Shown here: positions 22,692 through 30,671 of the stretch, one piece after another | Layout of the letters: the number at the start of each line of letters is the position of its first letter | How positions within the stretch are numbered: the first letter of the stretch is position 1 | Source of the DNA: a virus | DNA: 34,935 bases | IMG/VR virus record: IMGVR_UViG_3300048834_000074 | Location: 1-34,935 of that record | Reading direction: 5' to 3' (one strand) | Program-made: the position numbers and the translations under genes | The notes under the pieces: generated by a model | What the model was told of the DNA's origin: nothing | The model's database searches: none | What the model saw: the letters and a program-made list of their open reading frames with translations, nothing else

Positions 22692-24917
22692 TCACACGGG
22701 CCTCGATTTGCCCGCTCGGAACCCGTCAGCGATCGCCTCGATCCACCCGTTGGCGATCGCCAGGTCAATCATCTCGTCAACGGTGACGAGTTTCTTGTAG
22801 CTGCCTCGGACCGCCGACATCACGTCCCGTTTCGCCAGGGCGACGGCGGGGTCGCGGTGCGCCTTGCGGGCGATCGACAGGGCACCGGCTTCGAGTGCCC
22901 GGCGCTGCGATGCGTCCTCGACGACGATCTGGCGCTGCGCCAGCCGCAGGGCCGTCGAGCGTTCCGATGCCGCCGTGCTCGACCTGGCCTCCTCGATCGC
23001 CCACGTCCGCACCGCCCTCGAGGATCGCATCACCATGCCGGCCAGCTCCCAGTCGTCGACGCCCACGCAGAGGCGACCGCCGTCCATGACGGCGAGGATC
23101 GCTGCGACCTTCATGCGACCGAGGTCGGCGTGCGTGTCGAGCGGGTCAACCTCCCACTCTCCTCGTGTGGCACCGAGGGCCCGGCGTCGGATCTGCTCGA
23201 CGATGTCGGGGTCGAAGGCGACGGTCGTGCCGGTGGACACGATCGGTAGCGGAGCGAGATCGAGCGGCCCAGGCCACTGCGGACGCTCGTCGGGGATCGT
23301 CGGGTCCGTCGCGTTGACGAAGACGAACCGCTGCGGTGTGCCGCCCTCGGCGTCGGCGATGAGCGATGCGGCGTAGGCGAGCTGGAAGCCGAGCACCATC
23401 GCCATGCGGTAGCTGTGCGCCGGTAGGCGCCGGTTGGTCTCCTGCGAGGCGTTCTGCTGGCCGAGTGTCGCCCCGGACCACGCCGAGCGCATGATCGGCA
23501 TGATCGTGGCCCCGGAGCGTTCCGACATCGACAGCAGGCCTTGGCCCTCGTCGACGAACACGAAGGCGGCGTTCTTCGTCTTGCGCTTCACCTTGCGCTT
23601 CTTGCCGTCGTCGCCGACCTCCTCGACCATCTCGAAGTACATCTCGACGAGACCCTCGCCGCTGCCCGGCGAGACGTCAGGCAGGATGTCCTTGCGGTGC
23701 TCGATCGGCACGAGCTCGCAGGCGACGTCTTTCGAGGTCGACTTCCCGCCGCCCGAACGTCCGACGATGGCGCCGAAGAAGTTGAGGCTGGCCGTCGAGC
23801 CGACGATGGCCGGCAGGACGACCGTGTGCGGGATCAGTGTCGCCACGCGGGCCATCACGGCGACGAGCACGCTGTCGGCGCACCTCGAGCGACTGTGCGC
23901 GGCCTGGCGGACGTGGGCGAGGCAGTCCCGAGCGTCCCAGAACTCGTCAGGCAAGTTGCGCCAGTCCTGCTCGATCTCACCGGTGTCGGCGTCGACGGCC
24001 AGCTTCGGGGTGGTGGTTCGCTGCTGGGCGCCGAGGGCGCGTGCGGCGGCTGCATGGTCGCCGCCGTGTCGAGTGGCGGCGTGGTATCCGAAGCGGGTGT
24101 AGGTGGCGTCGGCGTCGAGGCCGGGAACGCCCGAGGTGAACACCTTGAGCAGATCCGTGCCGCCGTAGTACAGCGACGCGCTTGCGCCGTCCCTCGGGTC
24201 CTTGCCTGGTCGGGTCCACAGTTCGTAGTCGCCCTGGCGTCCGTTGCGTCCGGAGTGCAGCGTCCAGCCGTCGCGCTCGAGCAGGTCCGCCCACTCGTGC
24301 TCGGCCTCGAAGCGGTCGCCGGGGCGGTCGGACAGCAGCTGCGTGTTCCTCCGGGCCGCTCGACGGGGCTTAGGTGGTGTCGGGTTGTTCGTGAGCAGCT
24401 CCACGAGCCAGGCAGGCGCCTCGGCCAGCTCGGCACCGTCGAACGGATCGCTGAGGGCTTCCCACTCGTACTTCGTGCCGTTGGGGTGAATCGTGGGCGG
24501 CACGACGATCTGGCCGCCCTCGCCACGGATGTCGAGCCCAGGTCCGAGCCTGCCCGCCTGGTCGTTCGTGATCGTGACGCCGTCGGGCACCCGGAAGCAG
24601 ATGTGGCGCCCTCCCCCGCCGGTCAGGCTCTCGATGGTGTCCGGCAGCGTGCCGTGCTCGTGTTCGAGGTCGGCGAGCGTCTCGTCGCCGCCGTGTCGTG
24701 GGTCGACGTCCAGGGCGAAGAAGCCTGTCTGTTCCCCCGTGGCGATGCCGATGCCGTTCGACGTGCCGTCGGGCCACCACTGGGCGATCTGGTCGTGCTC
24801 CGTCGTGGCGCGCTGGGCCCAGTCGGCGAGCCCTTTCGGGAACTTCTCGCCGGCGGGGATCGGCACGACACGCCAGCCACGGGCTGCGTACGCGAGTGCG
24901 GTTTCCAGGGGGGTCAC
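22692..24917 (-). CDS. Prim-pol/helicase: DNA primase-polymerase fused to an AAA-type helicase
   Basis: GTG 24917 gives a GTGA overlap upstream and 741 residues. The first 170 residues form the bifunctional primase/polymerase domain (prim-pol): FFALDVDPRHGG places Asp70 and Asp72, RHICFRVP has His105, and LDIRGEGGQIVVPPTIHP has Asp129. The C-terminal part (about 330-741) is a DUF3987-like P-loop NTPase. Its Walker A is GRSGGGKST at 386-394, and AFVFVDEGQG at 451-460 is Walker B. This fused protein is common in actinophages and should prime and unwind DNA. It lies right beside the origin-like repeats. Confidence 0.9.
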   Translation of the reverse strand: MTPLETALAYAARGWRVVPIPAGEKFPKGLADWAQRATTEHDQIAQWWPDGTSNGIGIATGEQTGFFALDVDPRHGGDETLADLEHEHGTLPDTIESLTGGGGRHICFRVPDGVTITNDQAGRLGPGLDIRGEGGQIVVPPTIHPNGTKYEWEALSDPFDGAELAEAPAWLVELLTNNPTPPKPRRAARRNTQLLSDRPGDRFEAEHEWADLLERDGWTLHSGRNGRQGDYELWTRPGKDPRDGASASLYYGGTDLLKVFTSGVPGLDADATYTRFGYHAATRHGGDHAAAARALGAQQRTTTPKLAVDADTGEIEQDWRNLPDEFWDARDCLAHVRQAAHSRSRCADSVLVAVMARVATLIPHTVVLPAIVGSTASLNFFGAIVGRSGGGKSTSKDVACELVPIEHRKDILPDVSPGSGEGLVEMYFEMVEEVGDDGKKRKVKRKTKNAAFVFVDEGQGLLSMSERSGATIMPIMRSAWSGATLGQQNASQETNRRLPAHSYRMAMVLGFQLAYAASLIADAEGGTPQRFVFVNATDPTIPDERPQWPGPLDLAPLPIVSTGTTVAFDPDIVEQIRRRALGATRGEWEVDPLDTHADLGRMKVAAILAVMDGGRLCVGVDDWELAGMVMRSSRAVRTWAIEEARSSTAASERSTALRLAQRQIVVEDASQRRALEAGALSIARKAHRDPAVALAKRDVMSAVRGSYKKLVTVDEMIDLAIANGWIEAIADGFRAGKSRPV

Positions 24918-25000
24918 GCGTCTCGATCGGAGGCGGCGGGATTTTGGGGGTCGCGCTCGCTTCGACCGTCAGGGATCTGCGTCGGGCGCGGCGGCCTCAC
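24914..25000 (-). CDS. Micro-gene, 28 aa
   Basis: GTG 25000 and the stop at 24914 give GTGA overlaps with the genes on both sides, and GAGGGGG precedes the start. The product (MRPPRPTQIPDG ... SDRDA) is Pro/Arg-rich with no known domain. It may be a translation-coupling ORF between resolvase and primase. Confidence is limited because of its size. Confidence 0.42.
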   Translation of the reverse strand: MRPPRPTQIPDGRSERDPQNPAASDRDA

Positions 25001-25458
25001 GACAGCCCCCTCGACCCGATCAGCGCGGCGTCGGCGCGTCCGACGTCCTTGCGGCGCTCGAAGGTCTTGGCGTGTTCCGGCCACGTCTCGATGGCGAGCA
25101 GCCGGGCAGCGTCCTTGTCCTTGCCGATCAGACCGGTGCCCTTCTTCCATTCCTGCGGGGTGACCCACACGATCGGCCAGGCGAGGCCGCCGACGACGCC
25201 CTCGATGACGCCGAGCGACCGGCCGAACTTGAAGGTGCTCGAGACGCCCTGCTTCGGCATGGCGTGCACCTTTTCGACGACGACGGTCGGGCGATCGTCG
25301 AAGCCCGCGACGGCGAACTCGACGAGCACCGAGCGCAGCAGTGCCGCCACGACGCAGCCGTCGGCAACCGGCATGTCCTCGACGTCGAGGAGTTCGCCGT
25401 CGACAAAGCACGAGATAGCCCCGGTTGACCCAGGGTCGACGCCGATGACGACGCTCAC
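24997..25458 (-). CDS. RuvC-like Holliday junction resolvase
   Basis: GTG 25458 overlaps the upstream stop by GTGA, giving 153 residues. The RuvC RNase-H fold is clear: IGVDPGSTGAI places Asp8, TVVVEKVHAMPKQG places Glu62, and GRADAALIG places Asp143. These are the expected acidic metal-binding residues. A VTPQEWKKGTG segment near residues 99-109 is typical of the phage branch. It would resolve recombination or replication junctions before packaging. Its neighbours are the primase and zinc-finger genes. Confidence 0.9.
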   Translation of the reverse strand: MSVVIGVDPGSTGAISCFVDGELLDVEDMPVADGCVVAALLRSVLVEFAVAGFDDRPTVVVEKVHAMPKQGVSSTFKFGRSLGVIEGVVGGLAWPIVWVTPQEWKKGTGLIGKDKDAARLLAIETWPEHAKTFERRKDVGRADAALIGSRGLS

Positions 25459-25934
25459 GCCGAGATCGCCGATCGCTCGGTGTCGTTGACGGGTCGCCCG
25501 TGGGCCATCAACGTGTGGCGCTTGAGCCCGTTCACGTTGGGCTCCTCGTGGTTGCACGTCGAGCAGGCGAAGAACTCCTCGCCGAAGTCGTCGCTCGGGT
25601 CCCGATGCCCTGGCGATCGAGGCACCGCGTGCAGTGGCTTGGCGGCCGAGCCGGCGTGCTTCGTGGCGCGATGCGGGCCGATGCCCTGCTTGTGGAACAT
25701 CTCGCCGCAGTCCGGGCAGGCGACGCGCTCGGTGGGCGGCGTCGGCTTCTTCTTGGACTTCGCCGGCGGCTTCGAGGCCACGATCGCGACGATCTCGTCG
25801 CCGAGCGCCAGGTCGTTGTCGTCGGCGTCCGTGGGGTCGTAGGTGTTGAGAAGTTCAGCGGCGAGTCGGAGGCGCTCGTCGATGAGTTCTCGCTGGCGTT
25901 CGAGGTCGGCAATGAGGTCGTGCAGCAGCTGCAT
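25455..25934 (-). CDS. Tandem zinc-finger protein
   Basis: ATG 25934 has AGGGGA close upstream. The product has 159 residues. Residues 1-30 form a coiled-coil-type helix (LLHDLIADLERQRELIDE). A Lys/Pro-rich linker (60-70) leads to two C2H2-type fingers. One is CPDCGEMF...HRATKH (Cys73, Cys76, His88, His93). The other is CSTCNHEE...HTLMAH (Cys124, Cys127, His140, His145). It is probably a DNA-binding early protein. Two such fingers in one phage protein are infrequent. The regulated target is unknown. Confidence 0.78.
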   Translation of the reverse strand: MQLLHDLIADLERQRELIDERLRLAAELLNTYDPTDADDNDLALGDEIVAIVASKPPAKSKKKPTPPTERVACPDCGEMFHKQGIGPHRATKHAGSAAKPLHAVPRSPGHRDPSDDFGEEFFACSTCNHEEPNVNGLKRHTLMAHGRPVNDTERSAISA

Positions 25935-25963
25935 GGTGTTCCCCTTCATTCAGGTGTACGGAG

Positions 25964-25988
25964 TGCGCCGCCGGGAGTCGAACCCGGC
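25964..25988 (-). other. tRNA T-arm/acceptor-like fragment
   Basis: On the minus strand, CCGGG-TTCGACT-CCCGG has a perfect 5-bp T-stem and a canonical 7-base T-loop (25971-25987), and a 7-base acceptor-like strand follows. The gap holding it (25935-26011) is the only intergenic space here. No matching 5' acceptor, D-arm or valid anticodon arm was found upstream, so this is a fragment and not a functional tRNA. It could be a tRNA-derived attachment core. Confidence 0.55.
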
Positions 25989-26011
25989 CGAGGACCGTCA
26001 GCGCGGGGTGA

Positions 26012-26608
26012 TCAAAAATCGTCCGAATTGAAGGCGTTGCCGTCACCCGAGGCGGTGTGCGCCAGCTCGGTGCGCTCGCCGGCGGCACGCTGCAATTCGC
26101 GCCGCAGCTCCTCGCAGCGTGCCGACTGTGCGGCCTCCTCGGGCTTGTCGGCGCGGAGCTTGAACTTGCGGTTCTTGCGTGGCTCGACGGCCTTCGACGG
26201 CAGGTCCTCGACGTAGCACCACTGCGCCACGAAGCCGACCTCGAGGCCGACGGCGTCGGTACACGCCGACCACGACTTGAAGGGCTTGTCGAGCTTGTCC
26301 TCGTCCGGGTCCCACTTCGCGTAGCCCGACACGTAGACGCTGACGACCTCGTCGGGCTCGACCGGGCGCTCCTCGTCGCGGGACCCGACCACGGCGCCCT
26401 TGGACGACACGACGAGGCCAGTGAGGCGGATCTGCTTCTTCGGCTCGCCCTTGGCGTTCATCTCCGGAACCCGGTCGGAGCCATAGACGTACACGGGGAC
26501 ATCGGGGTCGATGTCCACGACGGCGAACGTGAGCGTGTCGCCGATGTTGGGGAGTTTCGCTGCGGGCGGCCCGCTCGCCTTGGCTCCGGTTGACAGTGAT
26601 GTACCCAT
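26012..26608 (-). CDS. SSB-like protein with acidic tail
   Basis: ATG 26608 has AGGAGG six bases upstream. The 198-residue protein has a beta-rich N-terminal half (residues 22-100, with TLTFAVVDIDP, QIRLTGLVVSS, EVVSVYVSGY) consistent with an OB fold, and a helical middle. The end is acidic (FNSDDF), echoing the acidic tip that SSB proteins use to recruit partners. It stands next to the PD-(D/E)XK nuclease. The ssDNA-binding role is an inference from fold pattern, tail and context. Confidence 0.6.
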   Translation of the reverse strand: MGTSLSTGAKASGPPAAKLPNIGDTLTFAVVDIDPDVPVYVYGSDRVPEMNAKGEPKKQIRLTGLVVSSKGAVVGSRDEERPVEPDEVVSVYVSGYAKWDPDEDKLDKPFKSWSACTDAVGLEVGFVAQWCYVEDLPSKAVEPRKNRKFKLRADKPEEAAQSARCEELRRELQRAAGERTELAHTASGDGNAFNSDDF

Positions 26609-26638
26609 GATGTGCCTCCTGTGGCGTTGTGGTGGGTT

Positions 26639-28264
26639 TCAGGCAGCCGACGTGGCTGCGGTTTCCGTCAGGACGACGTCGCCCTGATCGGAGAAGGTGA
26701 CGAGGGTCAGGTTGTCCCTCACGGACTGGGCGACCTCGGCGGCGTGGCGCGCCTCGGCGATCGAGAGATGCGCGAGCACGACGCCGATCGGGTTGGCCGG
26801 CATCAGCGCCTGTTCGGAGTCCGTCGAGGCCGACAGAACGGCGCGCACGACCTCGCCGAACGTGGCGTCGTCGGCGTCCTCGGGTGCGTCATGGATGATC
26901 GAGGCGAGCGCGTAGGCGGCCCGGGTGATCTCGACGTGACGCTCCCGGTGCCCGTTGCGGGGCTGCCACGACATCGAAGCGTCGGCGGCCTCGCGGAGCC
27001 AACCGTTGACGATCGAGCGCACTGGCGAGCCCTTGATGGTCGCCAGCAGCGAATCCACCACGTCGGCGTCGAGCACGCGCCCGTCGTCGATGCGACTCGG
27101 CGAAGTCTCGACCTCGACGTGACGGTACGGCTGGCGCTTGGTCGGCGGATCGTCGAACGGCCCGACGATCTCGTTGATCGCCGCCTGCGCCCTGACGAGC
27201 TGCTCGGGCGTCCAGGTGGCCTCGCCCTTGCGGACCCGTCCGGGTGTCGGCACGCCTGAGGGCCACTCGGCGGCGAGCAGCTTCTTCAGCTCGCCGCCCC
27301 AGTCGGCGATCGAGTTGGCGAGTTCGAGCGCAGGGTCGGGGGCGGGGTCCGACCCTGCGCTTCGCTCGACCTCGGCGTGAACGTCCGAAGGAGCGACGCC
27401 GGCCGTCCCAGCCGACGCGATCTGTGTCTTCGCCTTCGGCCACATGCGCCCGATCGGGGCGCGCTCGTCCTGGCGGGCGACCCACCAGGCGTGAGCGTGC
27501 GTCCAGTGTTCGGCGGCGGCGGCGAGGTCGACGGGGTACACGGCGAATCCGTCCGGCTTGATCGACACGATCAGGCCGCCGTCGATCTGCGGGATCGGAC
27601 GGCGCTCGCCGTCGACGATCATGTACTCCGCCGAGCGGATCGCGCCGAGCTGGGCCGCCTCGGTGGCGTAGCAGCCGTGACGGGAGTCGTCACCGCGCGA
27701 CTTCCAGTCGATGGCGTAGACCTTGCCCTTGATCCGCACGAGGGCGTCAGCGGTGCAGGCGTAACCTCGACCGTGCAGAGTCCGGTTGAAGCACACGTAC
27801 TCGGCGAGGATCGGCTCGGGCTGGTACTGGGCGAAGAACGCCTCGACCGCCTCGATGTACTCGTGGCCCGGCTGGCCTGGCGTGAGCGGCTGCGGCTCGC
27901 CGTTCAGCATCGCTTCGGCGACGAGGTGGACGTTGGTCCCACGCAGGGCTGCGGCCTTCAGCCCTTCGGCATTGATGCGGCGCATCTCAGCACCGATCGC
28001 CTCGGCGTCGAGGCCGGCGAAGCGGCCAGGGTCGGACTCGACGATGGCGGCCACACGCTTGATGGTGACGTTGGACCAGTCCGAGCCCGAAGCGGACTTG
28101 ACCGTGGATTGCGACACGAACAGCGCGTCGGTGGCCTCGGCGACCTCGCAGCCCGGGAGCGGGTCGCGATACCAGAATGGTCCGCGTCCATTGATCTGTG
28201 TCCGCAGCCAGTGGTCGCCGTAGGTGTCGGTGCTCTTCGGACGCGTCTCGAGTGATGTTCCCAT
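26639..28264 (-). CDS. PD-(D/E)XK exonuclease, RecB-like
   Basis: ATG 28264 overlaps the stop of the small membrane protein gene by one base. Of its 541 residues, about 105-215 carry the RecB/Cas4-like nuclease core: RGTNVHLVAEAML (His113), YACTADALVRI (Asp173), YAIDWKSRG (Asp186, Lys188) and AAQLGAIRSAEY (Gln205). The C-terminal half lacks a known domain and is helical. With the SSB-like protein it would form a phage recombination or DNA-processing pair. It could also degrade host DNA. Confidence 0.85.
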   Translation of the reverse strand: MGTSLETRPKSTDTYGDHWLRTQINGRGPFWYRDPLPGCEVAEATDALFVSQSTVKSASGSDWSNVTIKRVAAIVESDPGRFAGLDAEAIGAEMRRINAEGLKAAALRGTNVHLVAEAMLNGEPQPLTPGQPGHEYIEAVEAFFAQYQPEPILAEYVCFNRTLHGRGYACTADALVRIKGKVYAIDWKSRGDDSRHGCYATEAAQLGAIRSAEYMIVDGERRPIPQIDGGLIVSIKPDGFAVYPVDLAAAAEHWTHAHAWWVARQDERAPIGRMWPKAKTQIASAGTAGVAPSDVHAEVERSAGSDPAPDPALELANSIADWGGELKKLLAAEWPSGVPTPGRVRKGEATWTPEQLVRAQAAINEIVGPFDDPPTKRQPYRHVEVETSPSRIDDGRVLDADVVDSLLATIKGSPVRSIVNGWLREAADASMSWQPRNGHRERHVEITRAAYALASIIHDAPEDADDATFGEVVRAVLSASTDSEQALMPANPIGVVLAHLSIAEARHAAEVAQSVRDNLTLVTFSDQGDVVLTETAATSAA

Positions 28265-28401
28265 CAGTCGCCGCTCCCGGTGTCCCAGACACGATCGAAG
28301 TCGTCACGGTCCGAAGCTGCCGCCTTGCACAGTGCAGCGACGAACACGAGCACCGGGGCAACGATCACGGCGACGATGGCGGCGATGATCCAGCCGCTCA
28401 C
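28264..28401 (-). CDS. Small single-pass membrane protein, 45 aa
   Basis: GTG 28401 overlaps the upstream stop (GTGA), and the gene ends in a TGATG overlap with the nuclease start. The product has one strong hydrophobic segment (about residues 4-25, IIAAIVAVIVAPVLVFVAAL) and an acidic tail (DRDDFDRVWDTG). The function is unknown. Reality is supported by the tight overlaps at both ends. Confidence 0.65.
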   Translation of the reverse strand: MSGWIIAAIVAVIVAPVLVFVAALCKAAASDRDDFDRVWDTGSGD

Positions 28402-28661
28402 GACGGTTCACCCATCAGGCGCTGGAGTTCGGCGATCACGGCAGGGATGCCATCACGGTGGATGGAGACCATGATGCGCTGCTCAGCACGGTCGGGTCTC
28501 GCCGGTTCGGTGAACGTGAACTCGATGAATTGCCGGAAGCCGCTCTGCGTGATGGTGAGCCCGTCACCGGGTCGCATCGCTGACGCAGTGGCGAAACCGG
28601 TCAGACATGACGCTGCGGTGTAGGACTTGCTGGGCGCCGATGGCGGTGCCAGTGTGTTCAT
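28398..28661 (-). CDS. Hypothetical protein, 87 aa
   Basis: ATG 28661 has AGGGGG six to seven bases upstream. The 87-residue protein is a mixed alpha/beta fold with IEFTFTEPARPDRAEQRIMVS and a C-terminal IPAVIAELQRLMG helix. The pattern is common among small actinophage proteins of unknown role. Confidence 0.7.
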   Translation of the reverse strand: MNTLAPPSAPSKSYTAASCLTGFATASAMRPGDGLTITQSGFRQFIEFTFTEPARPDRAEQRIMVSIHRDGIPAVIAELQRLMGEPS

Positions 28662-28687
28662 GGTGTTCCCCCTTGTTGGAACGGTGT

Positions 28688-28795
28688 TCAGGACGGTGGA
28701 CGACGGAACCACGGACGTGGCGGCAGTGGCGGGCAACGCTTGATCGCGCCGAGCACGACAGCAGCCACCACGACAGAGACGAACACGACGGTCAC
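28688..28795 (-). CDS. Micro membrane protein, 35 aa
   Basis: GTG 28795 has a GTGA overlap with the next gene upstream. The product has one hydrophobic helix (about residues 2-18, VVFVSVVVAAVVLGAI) followed by a basic Pro/Arg tail. The role is unknown, and the small size limits certainty. Confidence 0.5.
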   Translation of the reverse strand: MTVVFVSVVVAAVVLGAIKRCPPLPPRPWFRRPPS

Positions 28796-29277
28796 GGGGA
28801 GTCGTCCGCTGCTTGCGGGTATGGCCTGTCGATGACGACCTTCGGGCGCGGGTCCGTCCATCCGGGCGGCGGTGGCGGCATTGGCGACACGATGCGTGGC
28901 GCCTGGCCGGCTTCGGCGAGCAGCTGAAGCACGAGCTTCCCGGCCGTTGTGATCGAGGCTGTGTTGCTCCACCGGGCGCACGTCTTGGCGTCGGCGTTGT
29001 AGTCGCGTGGTGCCCACGTCACCTCGATGAGTCCTCGGCGTTCGAGCGCCGTCAGGGCTCCGTCGTGCAGTGGGCGGCGCGATCGTTCGTGCTTCTGTTC
29101 GATGGCGTGAGCGAGCGATAGGAAGGTGAGCACCATGTTGCGGCTCAGGGACAGCGAGAACGCCGTCGATGCCACGTAGTCGGCGAACCGCTCATTCACG
29201 GGCTGCGATGGTTCGATGCCGTGGGCGATCCTGATGGACGCGCTCAGTTCGGCAGACATGGTTGCGGGGTCAGCCAT
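28792..29277 (-). CDS. Winged-helix-like early protein
   Basis: The 161-residue protein starts at ATG 29277 and shares eight bases with the preceding gene. A helical N-terminal part is followed by ALTALERRGLIEVTW (about 74-88) and ITTAGKLVLQLLAEAG, which together form the recognition helix and wing-like pattern of winged-helix DNA-binding proteins. The C-terminus is Pro-rich (PMPPPPPGW). It may be an early transcription regulator. Family membership is uncertain. Confidence 0.55.
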   Translation of the reverse strand: MADPATMSAELSASIRIAHGIEPSQPVNERFADYVASTAFSLSLSRNMVLTFLSLAHAIEQKHERSRRPLHDGALTALERRGLIEVTWAPRDYNADAKTCARWSNTASITTAGKLVLQLLAEAGQAPRIVSPMPPPPPGWTDPRPKVVIDRPYPQAADDSP

Positions 29278-29533
29278 TGCCGCCCCTTACTTGTCGATCC
29301 GTGTCGCCGCGCTGCGACGGATGGATCTGCTCGGACCGCTGGCGGCGCCACTCGATGTGCTCGCGCTCCCACTCGCCGAACATCGCAGCGATGCGCTGAT
29401 GCTCGGCCTCACGCTGCGCGACGAGCGCACCACACCGACGGACATGACGACGCTCGGCGACCCACATCCCGAACAGCCACGCCAGCGACGTCGTCCAACT
29501 GACCGCGAGCACGATGACGAACACCCGGCTCAT
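29270..29533 (-). CDS. Membrane-anchored coiled-coil protein, 87 aa
   Basis: ATG 29533 has AGGGGG about eight bases upstream, and its ATGA overlaps the micro-gene before it. There is one membrane helix (about residues 4-24) followed by a charged coiled coil (QREAEHQRIAAMFGEWEREH). This resembles small anchored proteins of unknown role. It could affect the host envelope or cell division, but nothing in the sequence proves this. Confidence 0.65.
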   Translation of the reverse strand: MSRVFVIVLAVSWTTSLAWLFGMWVAERRHVRRCGALVAQREAEHQRIAAMFGEWEREHIEWRRQRSEQIHPSQRGDTDRQVRGGNG

Positions 29534-29631
29534 CGCACGCCCCCTTCTGGCCAGGGCGCAGTCGATGCCCGGTGGTACCGGTAGGCGCGTAACGGGTGAC
29601 GGAGGCAGAAGGCTGCGAGACGGCGGGTCAT
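29530..29631 (-). CDS. Micro-gene, 33 aa, basic
   Basis: ATG 29631 overlaps the HNH stop, and the stop overlaps the next ATG, both as ATGA. The product starts MTRRLAAFCLRHPLRAYRYH, an amphipathic basic helix, and ends with PWPEGGVR. Similar short basic peptides occur in actinophage early regions. Its own translation is likely because of the overlaps. The function is unknown. Confidence 0.5.
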   Translation of the reverse strand: MTRRLAAFCLRHPLRAYRYHRASTAPWPEGGVR

Positions 29632-30245
29632 CGCTGCCCCTTGAGCAACTCGACGGCCTGATCGTCGTCATGCAGCCACGTCCACCGCTCGCGCCGCTTG
29701 ATGCGTGAGACCTGAGCAAGCGATACGCCGTACTCGGCCCCGATGGTGCTGCACGATCGAGCGTCAGCTCGGATGGCGATTACCTGGGCTTCAGTCAGCT
29801 TTGTGACTGGACGCGCCTTGCCGAGCGGCAAACGTCCACGTCGGATCATGTCATCGACGTTGTCCGCATTGTTCCCCCATCGCAGGTGAGTCGGGTTCAC
29901 GCATGGTGGGTTGTCGCAGGAGTGCAGCGCGTGTGGCTTGCCCTCGGGTGGTTCTCCTGCAGCATCGATCAGGGCAATCCGGTGGGCCAAGAAGTTTGAA
30001 CCGTTGGCGTGGAGTTGTCCGTAGCCCCTGTCGTTCGTATACCCGGAGAAGATCCAGCAATCGTCGAACTCGGATCTGATTGTCTGGTCCCGAACACGCT
30101 CGATCAGCGACATCCCGTCGCGTCGCTTGGCGATGGGCGCCGTGGATGTGTCGCCCCGCTTCTTCCTCTTGTAGTGCCCGTTGCACAGGTAGGTCGTCCT
30201 GGTCAAGATGTCGCAGCCGGGCACAGCGCAGACCTTGAGTGCCAT
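29628..30245 (-). CDS. HNH homing endonuclease with C-terminal HTH
   Basis: The 205-residue protein starts at ATG 30245, a TGATG overlap with the gene before it. An N-terminal zinc-like site is at CAVPGCD (6-12) and CNGHYK. The central HNH motif is HALHSCDNPPCVNPTHLRW (His108, Cys110, Cys115, Asn117, His120). The C-terminus has a helix-turn-helix (TEAQVIAIRADARS...IGAEYGVSLAQVSRIK). This layout fits a free-standing homing endonuclease inserted in the early region. Confidence 0.85.
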   Translation of the reverse strand: MALKVCAVPGCDILTRTTYLCNGHYKRKKRGDTSTAPIAKRRDGMSLIERVRDQTIRSEFDDCWIFSGYTNDRGYGQLHANGSNFLAHRIALIDAAGEPPEGKPHALHSCDNPPCVNPTHLRWGNNADNVDDMIRRGRLPLGKARPVTKLTEAQVIAIRADARSCSTIGAEYGVSLAQVSRIKRRERWTWLHDDDQAVELLKGQR

Positions 30246-30508
30246 CAGCGACCCACTCCCATCAGCAGGGCAATCGCTTCGTCACAAGATTTCGGGCTCG
30301 GCAGGTGCGCTCGAGCTACGTTGAGCAGCGAGGCGATCAGCTGCGCCTCGATCCTCGTGAGCTTCACGAACTGCTCCGGTGGCTCCTGCTCGTGATCGAA
30401 CATCTCGGGACGGACCCGGCGAGGTCGGAGCGGCTGATGCAGCGGCGTGACGTTCGCCAAGTGGTGATCGCGGTGGCCTGCGATCTCGAAGCGATCGGTG
30501 CGGGCCAT
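30245..30508 (-). CDS. Hypothetical protein, 87 aa
   Basis: ATG 30508 lies one base after the upstream stop, with GGAG nearby. The protein has a basic N-terminal half with several histidines and a C-terminal helix pair (RIEAQLIASLLNVARAHL, then DEAIALLMGVG). No family is recognised. Confidence 0.65.
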   Translation of the reverse strand: MARTDRFEIAGHRDHHLANVTPLHQPLRPRRVRPEMFDHEQEPPEQFVKLTRIEAQLIASLLNVARAHLPSPKSCDEAIALLMGVGR

Positions 30509-30509
30509 G

Positions 30510-30671
30510 TCACTCGACTCCCAACAGGTCGACGAGCACCGACGCAGCGAACGCGACACCGATCACGAACAAGACGAACCCGACAGCGACATAGCCACCG
30601 ATCTCCGGTGACGCTGCGAGCCCGACGCCGGCACCGATCAGCACGACCCCGAGGACAGCACGGACGATCAT
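30510..30671 (-). CDS. Small two-helix membrane protein, 53 aa
   Basis: ATG 30671 overlaps the upstream stop by four bases. There are two hydrophobic segments (about residues 4-20 and 26-48) joined by SPEIGG. It may act in superinfection exclusion or membrane modulation as many small early proteins do, but this is inference. No motif is recognised. Confidence 0.65.
   Translation of the reverse strand: MIVRAVLGVVLIGAGVGLAASPEIGGYVAVGFVLFVIGVAFAASVLVDLLGVE

Noticed and set aside
23541-25163. Long plus-strand ORF (540 codons) across the primase gene
   Set aside because: It is antisense to the clear prim-pol/helicase domains and has low-complexity composition typical of shadow frames in GC-rich DNA.
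25950-26040. Intact tRNA gene
   Set aside because: Only the T-arm and an acceptor-like strand are convincing. No pairing 5' acceptor, D-arm or anticodon stem was found, and the 5' part would lie in a coding gene.
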